DNA of 64,000 bases from Burkholderiaceae bacterium (GCA_023150375.1 JAKLLA010000007.1:62001-126000); one strand, 5' to 3'. Shown: positions 17,686 to 25,964, counted from the stretch's first letter. The notes: generated by a model not told the origin, from the letters alone. Made by a program: numbers and translations.

Positions 17686-19419
17686 TCAGGCCACCATGCC
17701 GGGGTTGCCGGCCACGCCGACCAGCTTCGGCGTGTTGATGCGACGCGGCTTGACGCGCCCGCCCTGGCTCTTCAGCCAGGTCTCGACCACGTCCCAGACG
17801 GGCTTGTTGCCTGCCTTGGCGGCCTCCTCGGCCACCGGCGCCCAGCCGGCCACCTTGTAGGTCTTGCCGGCCTCGATCGGGCGGCCCTTCAGCCGCATGT
17901 CGCCGATGCGCCGACCCATCTGCTCGCCGGGCGTGATCGTATAGCTCAGGCCGCCGACGCGCACCATGTCGCCGCCCTGCTGGTAGTAGGGATCCGGGTT
18001 GAACAGGTTGTCGGCCACATCCTCGAGCACCGTCTTGATGGTCTCGCCGCTCATCTCGGTGAGGGTGGCGTAGGGGTAGGTGATGGCCAGCTGGTCCATC
18101 ATCAGCTCGCGGGTGATCACGTCGCCCGGCAGCAGGCTGGTGCCCCAGCGGAAGCCCGGCGAGAAGGCCAGGTCGGCGCCCTGCACTTCCATCAGCGCAT
18201 CGCAGATCAGCTGGTCCCAGCTGCCGTTGAAGTTGCCGCGCCGGTACAGCAGGCCGTCGGTGACGGCGAGCTTCTCCTGGAGCCTGGCCTCGTAGGGCTT
18301 GCGGATCCTGCCGATCAGCGCCGCCATGTCCGGATCGGCCGGCAGCTGGTTGGCGAAGATCGGCAGCAGGCGGTAGCGGAAGTCCACCACCTTGCCGCCC
18401 TGGACGTCGAAGTCCATCACGCCGAGGAACTTGCTGTTGCTGCCGGCATTGGTGACCAGGGTCTTGCCACCGGCGTTGGCCACGGGGATGGCCACCGGCA
18501 CGCCGTCGTGGGTATGGCCGCCGAAGATCGCATCGATGCCACGCACCCGGCTGGCCATCTTCAGGTCGACGTCCATGCCGTTGTGCGAGATCACGACGAC
18601 CACCTGCGCGCCCTTGCCGCGGGCCTCGTCGACCATCTTCTGCATGTTCTCGTCCTGGATGCCGAAGCTCCAGTCGGCCACCATGTAGCGCGGATTGGCG
18701 ATCGGCGTGTACGGGAAGGCCTGGCCGATGATGGCGCAGGGCACGCCGTTGACGGGGCGGATCACATAGGGCTTGAAGACCGGATCGCCGAAGTCGTTGG
18801 TCTTGACGTTCTGGGCCACGAAGTCGACCTTGCCGGCGAAGTCCTTCTCGACGATCTCCTGGACCCGCTGCATGCCGTAGGTGAACTCCCAGTGGCCGGT
18901 CATCACGTCCACGGTCAGCAGCTTGCAGGCGTCGACCATGTCCTGCGCGTTGGTCCACAGCGAGGTGGCGCTGCCCTGCCAGGTGTCGCCGCCGTCGAGC
19001 AGCAGCGCGCCGGGGCGGCTGGCCTTGAGCTGCTTGACCAGCGTGGCCAGGTGGGCGAAGCCGCCGACCTTGCCGTAGCGGCGCGCCGCCTTCTCGAAGT
19101 CCAGGTAGGTGTAGGCATGCGCCAGCGGCGTGCCGGGCCGCACGCCGGCGACCTTCAGCAGATGCTCGCCGACCAGGTGCGGCAGCTGACCCTGCATGCT
19201 GCCGATGCCCAGGTTCACGCTGGGCTCGCGGAAGTGGATCGGCAGCAGCTGCGCGTGACAGTCGGTCATGTGCAGGAAGCTGACGTTGCCGAAGGTCGGC
19301 AGGTCGTACAGGCCCTTCTGCGCGGTGGCAGCGTCCGCCTCGGCCCAGCGGCCCAGGCCCATGCCGGCCACCGAGGCCGCACCCAGCACCTGCAGGAATT
19401 CGCGCGTGGAGAGATTCAT
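17686..19419 (-). CDS. soxB: Thiosulfohydrolase SoxB
   Basis: A 577-residue periplasmic di-manganese hydrolase that releases sulfate from the SoxY-bound thiosulfonate. Metal-binding motifs of the metallophosphatase fold are HMTDCHAQLLP (Asp53, His55), LLDGGDTWQGS (near 145), MTGHWEFTYG, VISHNGMD and FGGHTHDGVP. The C-terminal 5'-nucleotidase-like domain follows (GNFNGSWDQLICDAL). Its signal begins MNLSTREFLQVLGAAS: the Tat consensus S-R-R-x-F-L is changed to S-T-R-E-F-L, so the first arginine is missing. Located after soxX across a hairpin with a U-run, and before a DsrE-like gene. Confidence 0.97.
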   Translation of the reverse strand: MNLSTREFLQVLGAASVAGMGLGRWAEADAATAQKGLYDLPTFGNVSFLHMTDCHAQLLPIHFREPSVNLGIGSMQGQLPHLVGEHLLKVAGVRPGTPLAHAYTYLDFEKAARRYGKVGGFAHLATLVKQLKASRPGALLLDGGDTWQGSATSLWTNAQDMVDACKLLTVDVMTGHWEFTYGMQRVQEIVEKDFAGKVDFVAQNVKTNDFGDPVFKPYVIRPVNGVPCAIIGQAFPYTPIANPRYMVADWSFGIQDENMQKMVDEARGKGAQVVVVISHNGMDVDLKMASRVRGIDAIFGGHTHDGVPVAIPVANAGGKTLVTNAGSNSKFLGVMDFDVQGGKVVDFRYRLLPIFANQLPADPDMAALIGRIRKPYEARLQEKLAVTDGLLYRRGNFNGSWDQLICDALMEVQGADLAFSPGFRWGTSLLPGDVITRELMMDQLAITYPYATLTEMSGETIKTVLEDVADNLFNPDPYYQQGGDMVRVGGLSYTITPGEQMGRRIGDMRLKGRPIEAGKTYKVAGWAPVAEEAAKAGNKPVWDVVETWLKSQGGRVKPRRINTPKLVGVAGNPGMVA

Positions 19420-19449
19420 GGATCAGCAAACAGTGATGTGTGGAATCGG

Positions 19450-19486
19450 AAAAGGCCCGCGGGAGCTGTGAACTCGCACGCGGGCC
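19450..19486 (-). terminator. Terminator/attenuator-like hairpin between soxX and soxB
   Basis: Perfect 8-bp stem GGCCCGCG (19454-19461) / CGCGGGCC (19479-19486); the loop can form a further GAG/CTC pair. In the direction of the sox transcript (minus strand) the stem is followed at once by TTTTCC (the AAAA at 19450-19453 on the plus strand). It is the only sox spacer hairpin with a U-run and probably reduces readthrough into soxB. Confidence 0.7.
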
Positions 19487-19541
19487 AGACCAGGCTCAGG
19501 CAGGCCGGGACGGACGCGATCGCACCGTCGGCCGGAAGCGC

Positions 19542-20207
19542 TCACTGGTTCACGGGGGACTTGGGATCGAGCAGCAGCGCCATGATGTGCTTCATCTGCT
19601 GCTCGTCGAGCAGGCCCTTGTGGCCGAACCGAGGCATGTTCGAGCAGGCGTTGTAGGCCCAGGCGTTGTATATCTTGCCCCAGGTGTACTCGACGATCGG
19701 CTGGGCCTGCGGGCTGGCCGGATCGGCCACGCCGCGCAGCTTGCCGTAGTTGTACAGGCTCGGACCGATCGTGCCGAAGGAGATCTCCTCCTTGGTGATC
19801 TGGTGGCAGTTGTAGCAGTTGCCGCCGTTGGCGCTGGGGGCCGTGCTGCTGTCGGTCCAGGTCATGCCGCGGCCGTTCTGCGCCAGCTTCTCGCCTTCCT
19901 TCCAGTCGCCGAGGTAGCGACCATCCGAGGGCGCCTTGACGGTGGCGAGCGACTCGGCCTCCAGGCGCTTGGCCACGGCCGCGTCCACCGGCTGGCCCGT
20001 GGAGCAGGCGGCCTGGCCGGCGTCCTGCTGCAGGCGGTCGACCTTGGCAATGCCCTGGTCGCGGAACGAGGCCTTCTGCATCGCCAGGAACTGGGCGTCC
20101 AGTTCCTGCGACGAGGGTCCGGTGGCGCAGCCCACCAGAACCCCGGCGGCCACCACCCCTGCCGCGCCGTACAGGCCGCGGACGAGCATCTTGTTCGAGC
20201 GGATCAT
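19542..20207 (-). CDS. soxX: Sulfur oxidation c-type cytochrome SoxX, predicted lipoprotein
   Basis: A 221-residue monoheme cytochrome that pairs with SoxA to load thiosulfate onto SoxY. The heme motif is CYNCH at 131-135, and Met191 in CSNMPRFGHKG fits as distal ligand. The N-terminus (MIRSNKMLVR, then a hydrophobic stretch) ends in the lipobox LVGC at Cys27, predicting a membrane-anchored form. The protein is at the long end for SoxX, having an extra N-terminal region of about 80 residues. ATG 20207 is chosen over an in-frame upstream start at 20276 that lies inside soxA. It starts 25 bases after the soxA stop. Confidence 0.95.
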   Translation of the reverse strand: MIRSNKMLVRGLYGAAGVVAAGVLVGCATGPSSQELDAQFLAMQKASFRDQGIAKVDRLQQDAGQAACSTGQPVDAAVAKRLEAESLATVKAPSDGRYLGDWKEGEKLAQNGRGMTWTDSSTAPSANGGNCYNCHQITKEEISFGTIGPSLYNYGKLRGVADPASPQAQPIVEYTWGKIYNAWAYNACSNMPRFGHKGLLDEQQMKHIMALLLDPKSPVNQ

Positions 20208-20232
20208 CGTGCTTGCTCTCCTGTGCGGCGGT

Positions 20233-21030
20233 TCAGCGCTTGATGGCCGGGGCGATCGACTCGGCCCCCTTGGCATTGACCCCCATGAACACGCCCAGCG
20301 CGATGGTCACGTCCGAGGCGTAGCCGGGGTAGGGGAAGCGCTGCTGGCGGTAGCAGTCGTTCAGACGCTGCTGCATGCTCCACATCTGGCCGTTGGAAAC
20401 CCGGTAGGCCGGCCAGGCCGCAAAGCCGATGCCGTCGCCCGGGTTGCCACGCAGGTCGGGCAGCTCCTGCAGGCGGATGCGCTTGTCCTTGTCGCCGTGG
20501 CAGGTGGCACAGGCGAAATCCATCGGGCCGCCGCGGAAGTAGAAGGCGCGCTGCCCCATCTGGTACATGCGCTGCTCCTCCGGATGGGCCTGCGGCAGGT
20601 TCATGCGCATGCCGCGCGACTCGGCCGAGAGCCAGGTCGACAGGGCGATGAGGTTGTTCATCTCGCCGCGGCCGAAGGGCGTCCTGGCGATCTCGGCGGG
20701 ATCGAAGCCCTGCAGGGTCTGCATGCAGGTCAGCAGGCGCGACTCGAGGTCCTGCACCCGGCCGGTGTCGGCGAACCAGCGCGGCATCTCGACCCAGGCC
20801 CCCTTGACCACACCGGGTCCCTTGCCGAGGTCGCACTGCTCGAGCGAGGCGTTCTTCGGCCCGCGCTTCTGTTTCCACAGCGCCTCGCCCTTCACCTCGA
20901 AGAGTTCGGCCGGATTGCCGTCCTCGAGCATCTTGCGGTACTCCGCGATGCCGTCGGAGGCGGATTTGGTCTGTGCGGCGGCGCTCGTGGCGACCACGGC
21001 GCAGATCGTTGCCAGGGCGATGCGCTTCAA
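20233..21030 (-). CDS. soxA: Sulfur oxidation c-type cytochrome SoxA
   Basis: A 265-residue exported cytochrome forming SoxAX, the L-cysteine S-thiosulfotransferase that attaches thiosulfate to SoxY. Signal peptide MKRIALATICAVVATSAAAQ. There is one heme motif, CATCH at 174-178. The N-terminal heme site of diheme SoxA is absent and instead Cys66 and Cys102 are placed to form the structural disulfide of the monoheme type. Cys226 in NDCYRQQRFPYPG is the expected heme-ligating, persulfide-forming cysteine. Follows soxZ across a strong hairpin. Confidence 0.96.
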   Translation of the reverse strand: MKRIALATICAVVATSAAAQTKSASDGIAEYRKMLEDGNPAELFEVKGEALWKQKRGPKNASLEQCDLGKGPGVVKGAWVEMPRWFADTGRVQDLESRLLTCMQTLQGFDPAEIARTPFGRGEMNNLIALSTWLSAESRGMRMNLPQAHPEEQRMYQMGQRAFYFRGGPMDFACATCHGDKDKRIRLQELPDLRGNPGDGIGFAAWPAYRVSNGQMWSMQQRLNDCYRQQRFPYPGYASDVTIALGVFMGVNAKGAESIAPAIKR

Positions 21031-21074
21031 GTTGTCTCCTCGCTCGTCTTGGGAGGTCGAACCGGCCCCGCCTG

Positions 21075-21097
21075 CGGCCCGGCGTCACGCCGGGCCG
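21075..21097 (-). repeat. 10-bp-stem hairpin between soxZ and soxA
   Basis: Perfect inverted repeat CGGCCCGGCG (21075-21084) / CGCCGGGCCG (21088-21097) with a 3-base loop in an 84-base spacer. No U-run follows, so a role in mRNA stability or processing is more likely than termination. Confidence 0.75.
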
Positions 21098-21114
21098 TCG
21101 GGACCCGACCGGAA

Positions 21115-21426
21115 TCAGGACACGGTCGCTTCGTCGGTGCGCTTGTCACCCCGGTTGTCCACCCAGCTGACCGACACCTTGTCGCCAGCCTTGGCGCCCT
21201 TGATGGCGAACTGCAGGAAGGGGTTCTTCGACACCGAGGGGCCCCACTGCGCGGTCATCACGACCTTGCCGTTCAGGGAGGCACTGACCTCCTGGATGAA
21301 CCAGGCCGGGATCACCTTGCCGGAGGAATCCTTGCGCTGGCCGGTTTCCATCTCGTGACTCATCAGCACGCGCACCGTGGCCTTGTCGCCAGCGGCCTGG
21401 GCGCGAATACGCATCGGATCTGCCAT
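21115..21426 (-). CDS. soxZ: Sulfur carrier complex subunit SoxZ
   Basis: A 103-residue protein that binds SoxY and forms the SoxYZ carrier. It starts MADPMRIRAQAAGDKATVRV and has the family core VLMSHEMETGQRKDSSGKVI and PAWFIQEVSASLNGK. It has no signal peptide of its own and is normally exported as a complex with Tat-targeted SoxY. The start is fixed by AGGAG six bases before the ATG at 21426; an in-frame TTG two codons earlier overlaps that site. Length is typical. Confidence 0.96.
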   Translation of the reverse strand: MADPMRIRAQAAGDKATVRVLMSHEMETGQRKDSSGKVIPAWFIQEVSASLNGKVVMTAQWGPSVSKNPFLQFAIKGAKAGDKVSVSWVDNRGDKRTDEATVS

Positions 21427-21476
21427 GTTCAACTCCTAAATCTCTGACTCAATTCATCGATGTGGGGGCCCATCCA

Positions 21477-21535
21477 CGGCCGGGGACGGGCATCCCCGGC
21501 CGCTTCGCCAGGTACGCCGGCCCCCCCCGGGGCCG
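21477..21535 (-). repeat. Two hairpins between soxY and soxZ
   Basis: First stem CGGCCGGGGA (21477-21486) / TCCCCGGCCG (21493-21502), 10 bp with a 6-base loop. Second stem CGGCCCC (21518-21524) / GGGGCCG (21529-21535), 7 bp with a C4 loop. They occupy most of the 123-base spacer and have no terminal U-run. Confidence 0.75.
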
Positions 21536-21549
21536 TGGCCTGCCCGGGC

Positions 21550-22008
21550 TCAGCCCCCGCAGCCGCCGAGGGTGACCTTGACTTCCTTCTGGGCGTAGAA
21601 CACCTTGCCGTCGTTCATGATCGCGATGGCGAGCACGTTGGACGACTGGCCCATCTTCACCCGGGTGTTGAAGTTCGGCTCCACCGCATCGGTGACGTCG
21701 AACATGGCGCACAGCATCGAGGGGTTCTTCTCGACGGTGATGAGCAGGCGCTTGACGCCCGGCAGGGTGGTCGAGCAGCCCAGCGGCACCACGGCACCGT
21801 TCTCGGCGATGTCGGGACCGGTGATGGTGACCGCCTTGTTTTCGGTCGGGGCACTCACACCCAGCGCCTTGACCAGGTCGGCCATGGTCTTGGCATCGAA
21901 GGCTGCCTGCTCGAAGGCCGCCTGGGCGGCGCCGGGGAGCAGGCCCATGCCGGCCAGCAGGGCAGCGACGCCCGCGCTGCGGCTGAGCATTTCGCGACGA
22001 GTTTGCAT
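21550..22008 (-). CDS. soxY: Sulfur carrier protein SoxY
   Basis: A 152-residue periplasmic carrier to which sulfur intermediates are bound. The Tat signal is MQTRREMLSRSAGVAALLAG. The C-terminus ends KVTLGGCGG, the swinging-arm motif whose cysteine holds the thiosulfonate or persulfide. The start at 22008 is chosen because an upstream in-frame start at 22074 would precede the twin-arginine signal with non-homologous residues. The flanking spacers both contain strong hairpins. Confidence 0.97.
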   Translation of the reverse strand: MQTRREMLSRSAGVAALLAGMGLLPGAAQAAFEQAAFDAKTMADLVKALGVSAPTENKAVTITGPDIAENGAVVPLGCSTTLPGVKRLLITVEKNPSMLCAMFDVTDAVEPNFNTRVKMGQSSNVLAIAIMNDGKVFYAQKEVKVTLGGCGG

Positions 22009-22049
22009 AGATACGACTCCTTTGGGTGTCAGGCAGTTCGGAACATTCT

Positions 22050-22101
22050 GGGGAGGACGGCGGGATCCGCTCACAGGGCGGATCCTGAATCCACCCTCCC
22101 C
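22050..22101 (-). repeat. Nested hairpin between soxD and soxY
   Basis: Inner perfect stem GGATCCGC (22063-22070) / GCGGATCC (22078-22085) with a 7-base loop, enclosed by an outer stem GGGGAGG (22050-22056) / CCTCCCC (22095-22101). The compound structure fills the centre of the 132-base spacer. There is no U-run. It may protect the downstream soxYZ message. Confidence 0.72.
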
Positions 22102-22140
22102 GTCGGGATGAGCCCGGTCGGGTCGGCGGCCTGCCGGGGC

Positions 22141-23232
22141 TTACTTCTTCGCGCCGGCGGCGAGCCACTCGGCGATCAGCTTCGCGTCCGCCTCGGGCAG
22201 GGCCTGAGGCGGCATGGGCACCGGACCCCAGACGCCCGAGCCGCCGGACTTGATTTTGCCTGCCAGATACGCCACTGCGTCGGCGCGTCCGGCGTACTTG
22301 GCCGCCACCTCGCGGTAGGCCGGCCCGACGATCTTGTTGTCCACGCCATGGCAGGCCGTGCAGGCATTCTTCTGCAGCAGGGCCATCACCGCGACGGAGC
22401 CGCCGGCCGCCGCAGCCGGCACAGCCACCGCACCGCTGCGCGCCGGGGCGGAACCGGCCGGCCGGGTGGTGTCCACGCCCAGCTGGGCGCCGACGATGCG
22501 GTTCTGCTCGGCCAGGTTGCCATGCGCGTTGCGGGCGAAGTCGGGCAGGAAGGACGCCACCTTCGGCTCGGCCTCGCAGTTGCGCATGCAGGCCACCGCC
22601 TTGACGTCGGGCTTGCCGGCAGTCCTGAGCGACTTGCCCGGCCACATGCCGTGGTCCAGGGTCATGCCGTTGCGGTTGGGCATGCGCGCCTGCGCCTCGG
22701 CGATGGTCCGGTCGGACAGCACGAAGTTGTCCGGCAGAACACCGCCCATGTTGAGCAGGTACGCCGTGACCGCATAGACCTCGTCGACCTTCAGCGACTT
22801 GGGCGCATTCCAGGGCATCGCGCGGTGGATGTAGTCCCACAGCGTCGAGACCGTGGGCACCTTCATCAGCGTGGTACGCCCCGGATAGCTCTCGTCGGTC
22901 AGACGGGCCACCCGGCCGGTCTTGACGTCCTCGGCGGTGGTGCCGCCGACCAGCGGCGAGAACACCTCGTTGGATTCACCGAAGACACCGTGGCAGAGCG
23001 CGCACTTGGCCTCCCAGACGTCCATGCCCTGGGCCACCGAACCGGAACCCTTGGGCAGGCCCTTGAAGTCGGGCCGCACGTCGATGTCCCAGGCCGCGAT
23101 CTCCTTGGCCGTGGCCGGCCGGCCGATGCCGGTGATGCCATCCTTGGGCAGCGCCTGCGCCCAGGCCGTGGTGCCCAGCAGCAGACCGGCGACGGTCAGT
23201 GCCGCCGCACGCAATTCACGAGAGCTGAACAT
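22141..23232 (-). CDS. soxD: Sulfur dehydrogenase cytochrome subunit SoxD
   Basis: A 363-residue exported diheme cytochrome c that accepts electrons from SoxC. Signal peptide near residues 8-25 (TVAGLLLGTTAWA). Heme motifs are CALCH (77-81) and CTACH (291-295); a C-x3-C pair (ACMRNC) lies between them at 215-219. The two heme domains are joined by an Ala/Gly/Pro-rich linker around 255-280. The gene begins inside the end of soxC (17-base overlap), so the two subunits are translationally coupled. With SoxCD present, thiosulfate can be oxidised fully to sulfate. Confidence 0.95.
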   Translation of the reverse strand: MFSSRELRAAALTVAGLLLGTTAWAQALPKDGITGIGRPATAKEIAAWDIDVRPDFKGLPKGSGSVAQGMDVWEAKCALCHGVFGESNEVFSPLVGGTTAEDVKTGRVARLTDESYPGRTTLMKVPTVSTLWDYIHRAMPWNAPKSLKVDEVYAVTAYLLNMGGVLPDNFVLSDRTIAEAQARMPNRNGMTLDHGMWPGKSLRTAGKPDVKAVACMRNCEAEPKVASFLPDFARNAHGNLAEQNRIVGAQLGVDTTRPAGSAPARSGAVAVPAAAAGGSVAVMALLQKNACTACHGVDNKIVGPAYREVAAKYAGRADAVAYLAGKIKSGGSGVWGPVPMPPQALPEADAKLIAEWLAAGAKK

Positions 23233-24622
23233 TCTTCACCTCCCCGCTCTCCTGAACCAGCCAGGACTGGATGGCATTGTTGTGATAGATCGAACGGCGC
23301 CCCCGCACCGCGCGCAGCTGGCGGTAGGTGGGCTGGACGTAGCCGGTCTCGTCGGTGGCCCGACTCTGGATGATGGCGGGCTTGCCGTCCCAGACCCAGT
23401 CGATGTTGAAGCGGGTCAGCGACTTGTCCTGCACCGGCCCCTCGATGCGTGCGGGCCGCCAGTTGCGCCCGCCGTCGACCGAGACGTCGACCTTCTTCAC
23501 CCGCCCCCGGCCCGACCAGGCCAGCCCGGAGATGTTGTAGAAGCCCTTGTCGAGCAGCACCTGGCCGCCCGACGGCGTGGTCACCACGCTCTTGCACTCC
23601 TGGATGCTGGTGTACTGGCGATGCAGCCCGCCGGGCATCAGGTCGATGTAGTGCACCGCCTCGTCCTTGGCGGCGTAGGGCGCATCCCCCACCTCGATGC
23701 GGCGCAGGTACTTCACCCAGCTCACGCCCTGCACGCCCGGCACCACCAGGCGCAGCGGGTAGCCGTTCTCCGGGCGCAGCATCTCCCCGTTCTGGCCGTA
23801 GGCGACCAGCACCTCGCCGGACTCCACCATCTCCATCGGGATGGTGCGGGTCATCGACGAGCCGTCCGCGCCCTCGGCCAGGATGTAGCGGCCGCGCTTG
23901 TAGTCGACGCCGCACAGGTCCAGCAGGATCTTCAGCGGCACGCCGGTGAACTCGCTGCAGCTGATCATGCCGTGGGTGTACTGCACCGTCGGCACGGCCA
24001 CGTTGCCCCACTCCATGCCGGTGTTGGCCCCGCACTCGATGAAGTGGAAACGGCTCACCGACGGCAGTCGCATGACTTCGTCCATCGTGAAGACCTTGGG
24101 CGTCTTCACCATCTTCTCGTCCGAGCCGTTGATCATCAGGCGGTGCCTGGAGGGGTCGACATCCCACCAGCCCTGGTGATGGCGCTCGAAGTGCAGCCCG
24201 CTGGGCGTCACGATGCCGAACAGCGACTGCAGCGGCGCGAAGGACACCGACGCCTGCGTGGTCTGCGTCAGACCCGGGCTCGGGCGGCGCTGCACGTTGC
24301 CCTCGAACTTCGACGGCTTGCCGTAGCCCTCGGTGGCCACGCCCTGCCCCAGCCCCTTGCTGTGCTCGGGCAGCTCGAGGATGTTCGGGTCGCCTCCCTC
24401 GCTGGGCACCGGATTCGACTGGGCCTGCGCCACCAGGGCCGCACCCGCCGCACCCGCCCCGACGGCCGAGGCGAAGGCACGCCGGATGAAGTCGCGCCGC
24501 GCACCCTTCGCCTCGGCGAAGACCGTGCGCACCCCGGCCGGATCGATGAAGTTCTCGGGCGCCTTCAGCAGGCGCCCCGGCTGCCCGGCGCCGGGCGAGC
24601 CCTGTTGTTCGTCAGCTTGCAC
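23216..24622 (-). CDS. soxC: Sulfur dehydrogenase molybdenum subunit SoxC
   Basis: A 468-residue sulfite-oxidase-type molybdoenzyme that oxidises the sulfane sulfur bound to SoxY. A Tat signal (ARRDFIRRAFASAVGAG, 41-57) is preceded by an unusually long n-region of about 40 residues. The molybdopterin-ligating cysteine is Cys197 in FHFIECGANTGMEWG. The dimerisation domain follows (VDVSVDGGRNWRPARIEGPV). Start is GTG at 24622, supported by AGGAGA a few bases upstream; the much longer open frame above is antisense to the TDT gene. First gene of soxCDYZAXB and divergent from the TDT channel gene. Confidence 0.95.
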   Translation of the reverse strand: MQADEQQGSPGAGQPGRLLKAPENFIDPAGVRTVFAEAKGARRDFIRRAFASAVGAGAAGAALVAQAQSNPVPSEGGDPNILELPEHSKGLGQGVATEGYGKPSKFEGNVQRRPSPGLTQTTQASVSFAPLQSLFGIVTPSGLHFERHHQGWWDVDPSRHRLMINGSDEKMVKTPKVFTMDEVMRLPSVSRFHFIECGANTGMEWGNVAVPTVQYTHGMISCSEFTGVPLKILLDLCGVDYKRGRYILAEGADGSSMTRTIPMEMVESGEVLVAYGQNGEMLRPENGYPLRLVVPGVQGVSWVKYLRRIEVGDAPYAAKDEAVHYIDLMPGGLHRQYTSIQECKSVVTTPSGGQVLLDKGFYNISGLAWSGRGRVKKVDVSVDGGRNWRPARIEGPVQDKSLTRFNIDWVWDGKPAIIQSRATDETGYVQPTYRQLRAVRGRRSIYHNNAIQSWLVQESGEVKNVQLS

Positions 24623-24682
24623 AAGCTCTCCTCTTGCGACGACTCCCGCCGCGCCGCACCCGCGACCGACGGCACCTGTCTG

Positions 24683-24716
24683 CTCATCCTGATATAAGCA
24701 AAGACCGATATTATGG
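24683..24716 (-). promoter_or_regulatory. AT-rich patch upstream of soxC, probable sox promoter
   Basis: Within the 249-base gap between soxC and the divergent TDT gene, bases 24690-24713 are the only AT-rich part. It contains GATAT twice (a direct repeat 17 bases apart) and minus-strand -10-like hexamers TATATC and CATAAT. I see no convincing -35 box, so placement of the soxC start site is tentative. Confidence 0.35.
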
Positions 24717-24794
24717 GCAGGCGAGCTGACGCGAAGCTGGTGGAAACACCGATCGACGCCGCACGATCCGCACCCCACCACATACCCCCCCAGG

Positions 24795-24823
24795 TTGTGA
24801 AGACAGTCCGTGCTCGCTACAGT
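24795..24823 (+). promoter_or_regulatory. Sigma-70-like promoter for the TDT gene
   Basis: TTGTGA (24795-24800), a 17-base spacer, then TACAGT (24818-24823), 48 bases before the ATG at 24872. Both hexamers are near the housekeeping consensus, which is unusual in such GC-rich surroundings. Confidence 0.5.
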
Positions 24824-24871
24824 GCGGCAGCGGCCCGCCGGGTCGCGCCCCTTCCTCGATGGTTCGACGCG

Positions 24872-25903
24872 ATGCCCACGTCCCCGCCCCTGACCTTCCT
24901 GCACCCTGCCTGGTTCGCCATCCCGATGGGACTGTGCGGCCTGTCGCTGGCCTGGCACCGCGCCCAGGCGCTGATGGGCGAGATGGCCGGGGGCATCGCC
25001 CTCGTGGTCGGGCTCGCCGCGCTGGTCGCCTACCTGGTGCTGGCCGGCGCCGCGCTGCTGCGCCTGCAGCGCCATCCCCAGGCCTGGCGTGACGACCTGG
25101 CCCACCCGGTGCGGCACGCCTTCGTCGCCGCCATCCCGATCGGCCTGATGCTGCTGGCCACGGTGGCCGTGGCCCTGCTCGGCCCCGAGGTGCTGGCCCA
25201 GGGCGGCCCGCTGCCCGGCCTGGTGGACACGGCCTGGTGGGCCGGCAGCCTGGGCCAGTTCGGCGTCACGCTGTGGCTGCTGTCGCGCTGGTGGAACGGC
25301 AACAAGCCGGGCGGCCTGCACTGGCCGGTGCTGACGCCGGTGCTGATCGTGCCCGTCGTCGGCAACGTGCTGGCCCCGCTGGCCGGCGTTCCGCTGGGCC
25401 ATGTCGAATGGGCCGCCGCGCAGTTCGGCCTGGGCCTGCTGTTCTGGCCGGTGGTGCTGGTGCTGCTGCTGGTGCGCATGGCCACCCAGGGGATGTGGCC
25501 GCAGCGCCTGCTGCCCGCCCACTTCATCCTGGTGGCGCCTCCGGCGGTGATCGGGGTCGCGCTGCTGCAGTTCGGCGCCCCGGCGCTGCTGGCCTGGGGC
25601 TGCTGGGGCATCGCCCTGTTCAGCTTCCTGTGGGCGGGGGCGCAGGCGCGCCAGCTGGCTGCGCTGCCCTTCGGCGTCACGCACTGGGGCCTGTCCTTCC
25701 CGCTGGCCGCCTTCGCCGCGCTCACCCTGAGCCTGGCCGAGGCGCAGGGCCTGCTGTCGGTGCTCGCACCGCTGCTGCTGGCGCTGGCCTCGCTGGTGAT
25801 CCTGGCCCTGCTGCTGGGCACCTGGCGCGGGCTGCGCCAGGGCACGCTGCTGGCCCCCGAGCCGGTGGCCGCCATCCAGCCGGTGGGAACACTCGGCGCC
25901 TGA
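24872..25903 (+). CDS. TDT/SLAC1-family channel or exporter
   Basis: A 343-residue integral membrane protein with about ten hydrophobic segments, starting MPTSPPLTFLHPAWFAIPMG. The opening LHPAWFAIPMGLCGLSLAW and the LLSRWWNG and GHVEWAAAQFGLGLLFWPVVL regions fit the tellurite-resistance/dicarboxylate transporter (TehA, SLAC1, Ssu1) family of anion channels. Yeast Ssu1 exports sulfite, and the position divergent from soxC and next to a YeeE transporter makes a sulfur oxyanion a reasonable cargo, by inference. The ATG at 24872 is preferred because upstream codons overlap the promoter and lack family similarity. Confidence 0.78.
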   Translation: MPTSPPLTFLHPAWFAIPMGLCGLSLAWHRAQALMGEMAGGIALVVGLAALVAYLVLAGAALLRLQRHPQAWRDDLAHPVRHAFVAAIPIGLMLLATVAVALLGPEVLAQGGPLPGLVDTAWWAGSLGQFGVTLWLLSRWWNGNKPGGLHWPVLTPVLIVPVVGNVLAPLAGVPLGHVEWAAAQFGLGLLFWPVVLVLLLVRMATQGMWPQRLLPAHFILVAPPAVIGVALLQFGAPALLAWGCWGIALFSFLWAGAQARQLAALPFGVTHWGLSFPLAAFAALTLSLAEAQGLLSVLAPLLLALASLVILALLLGTWRGLRQGTLLAPEPVAAIQPVGTLGA

Positions 25904-25964
25904 CCGGGCGGACCGGGCGCGCCCGTCGAGCCGCACCCGCACCTGTTCCAGGCCGGGACATGGG

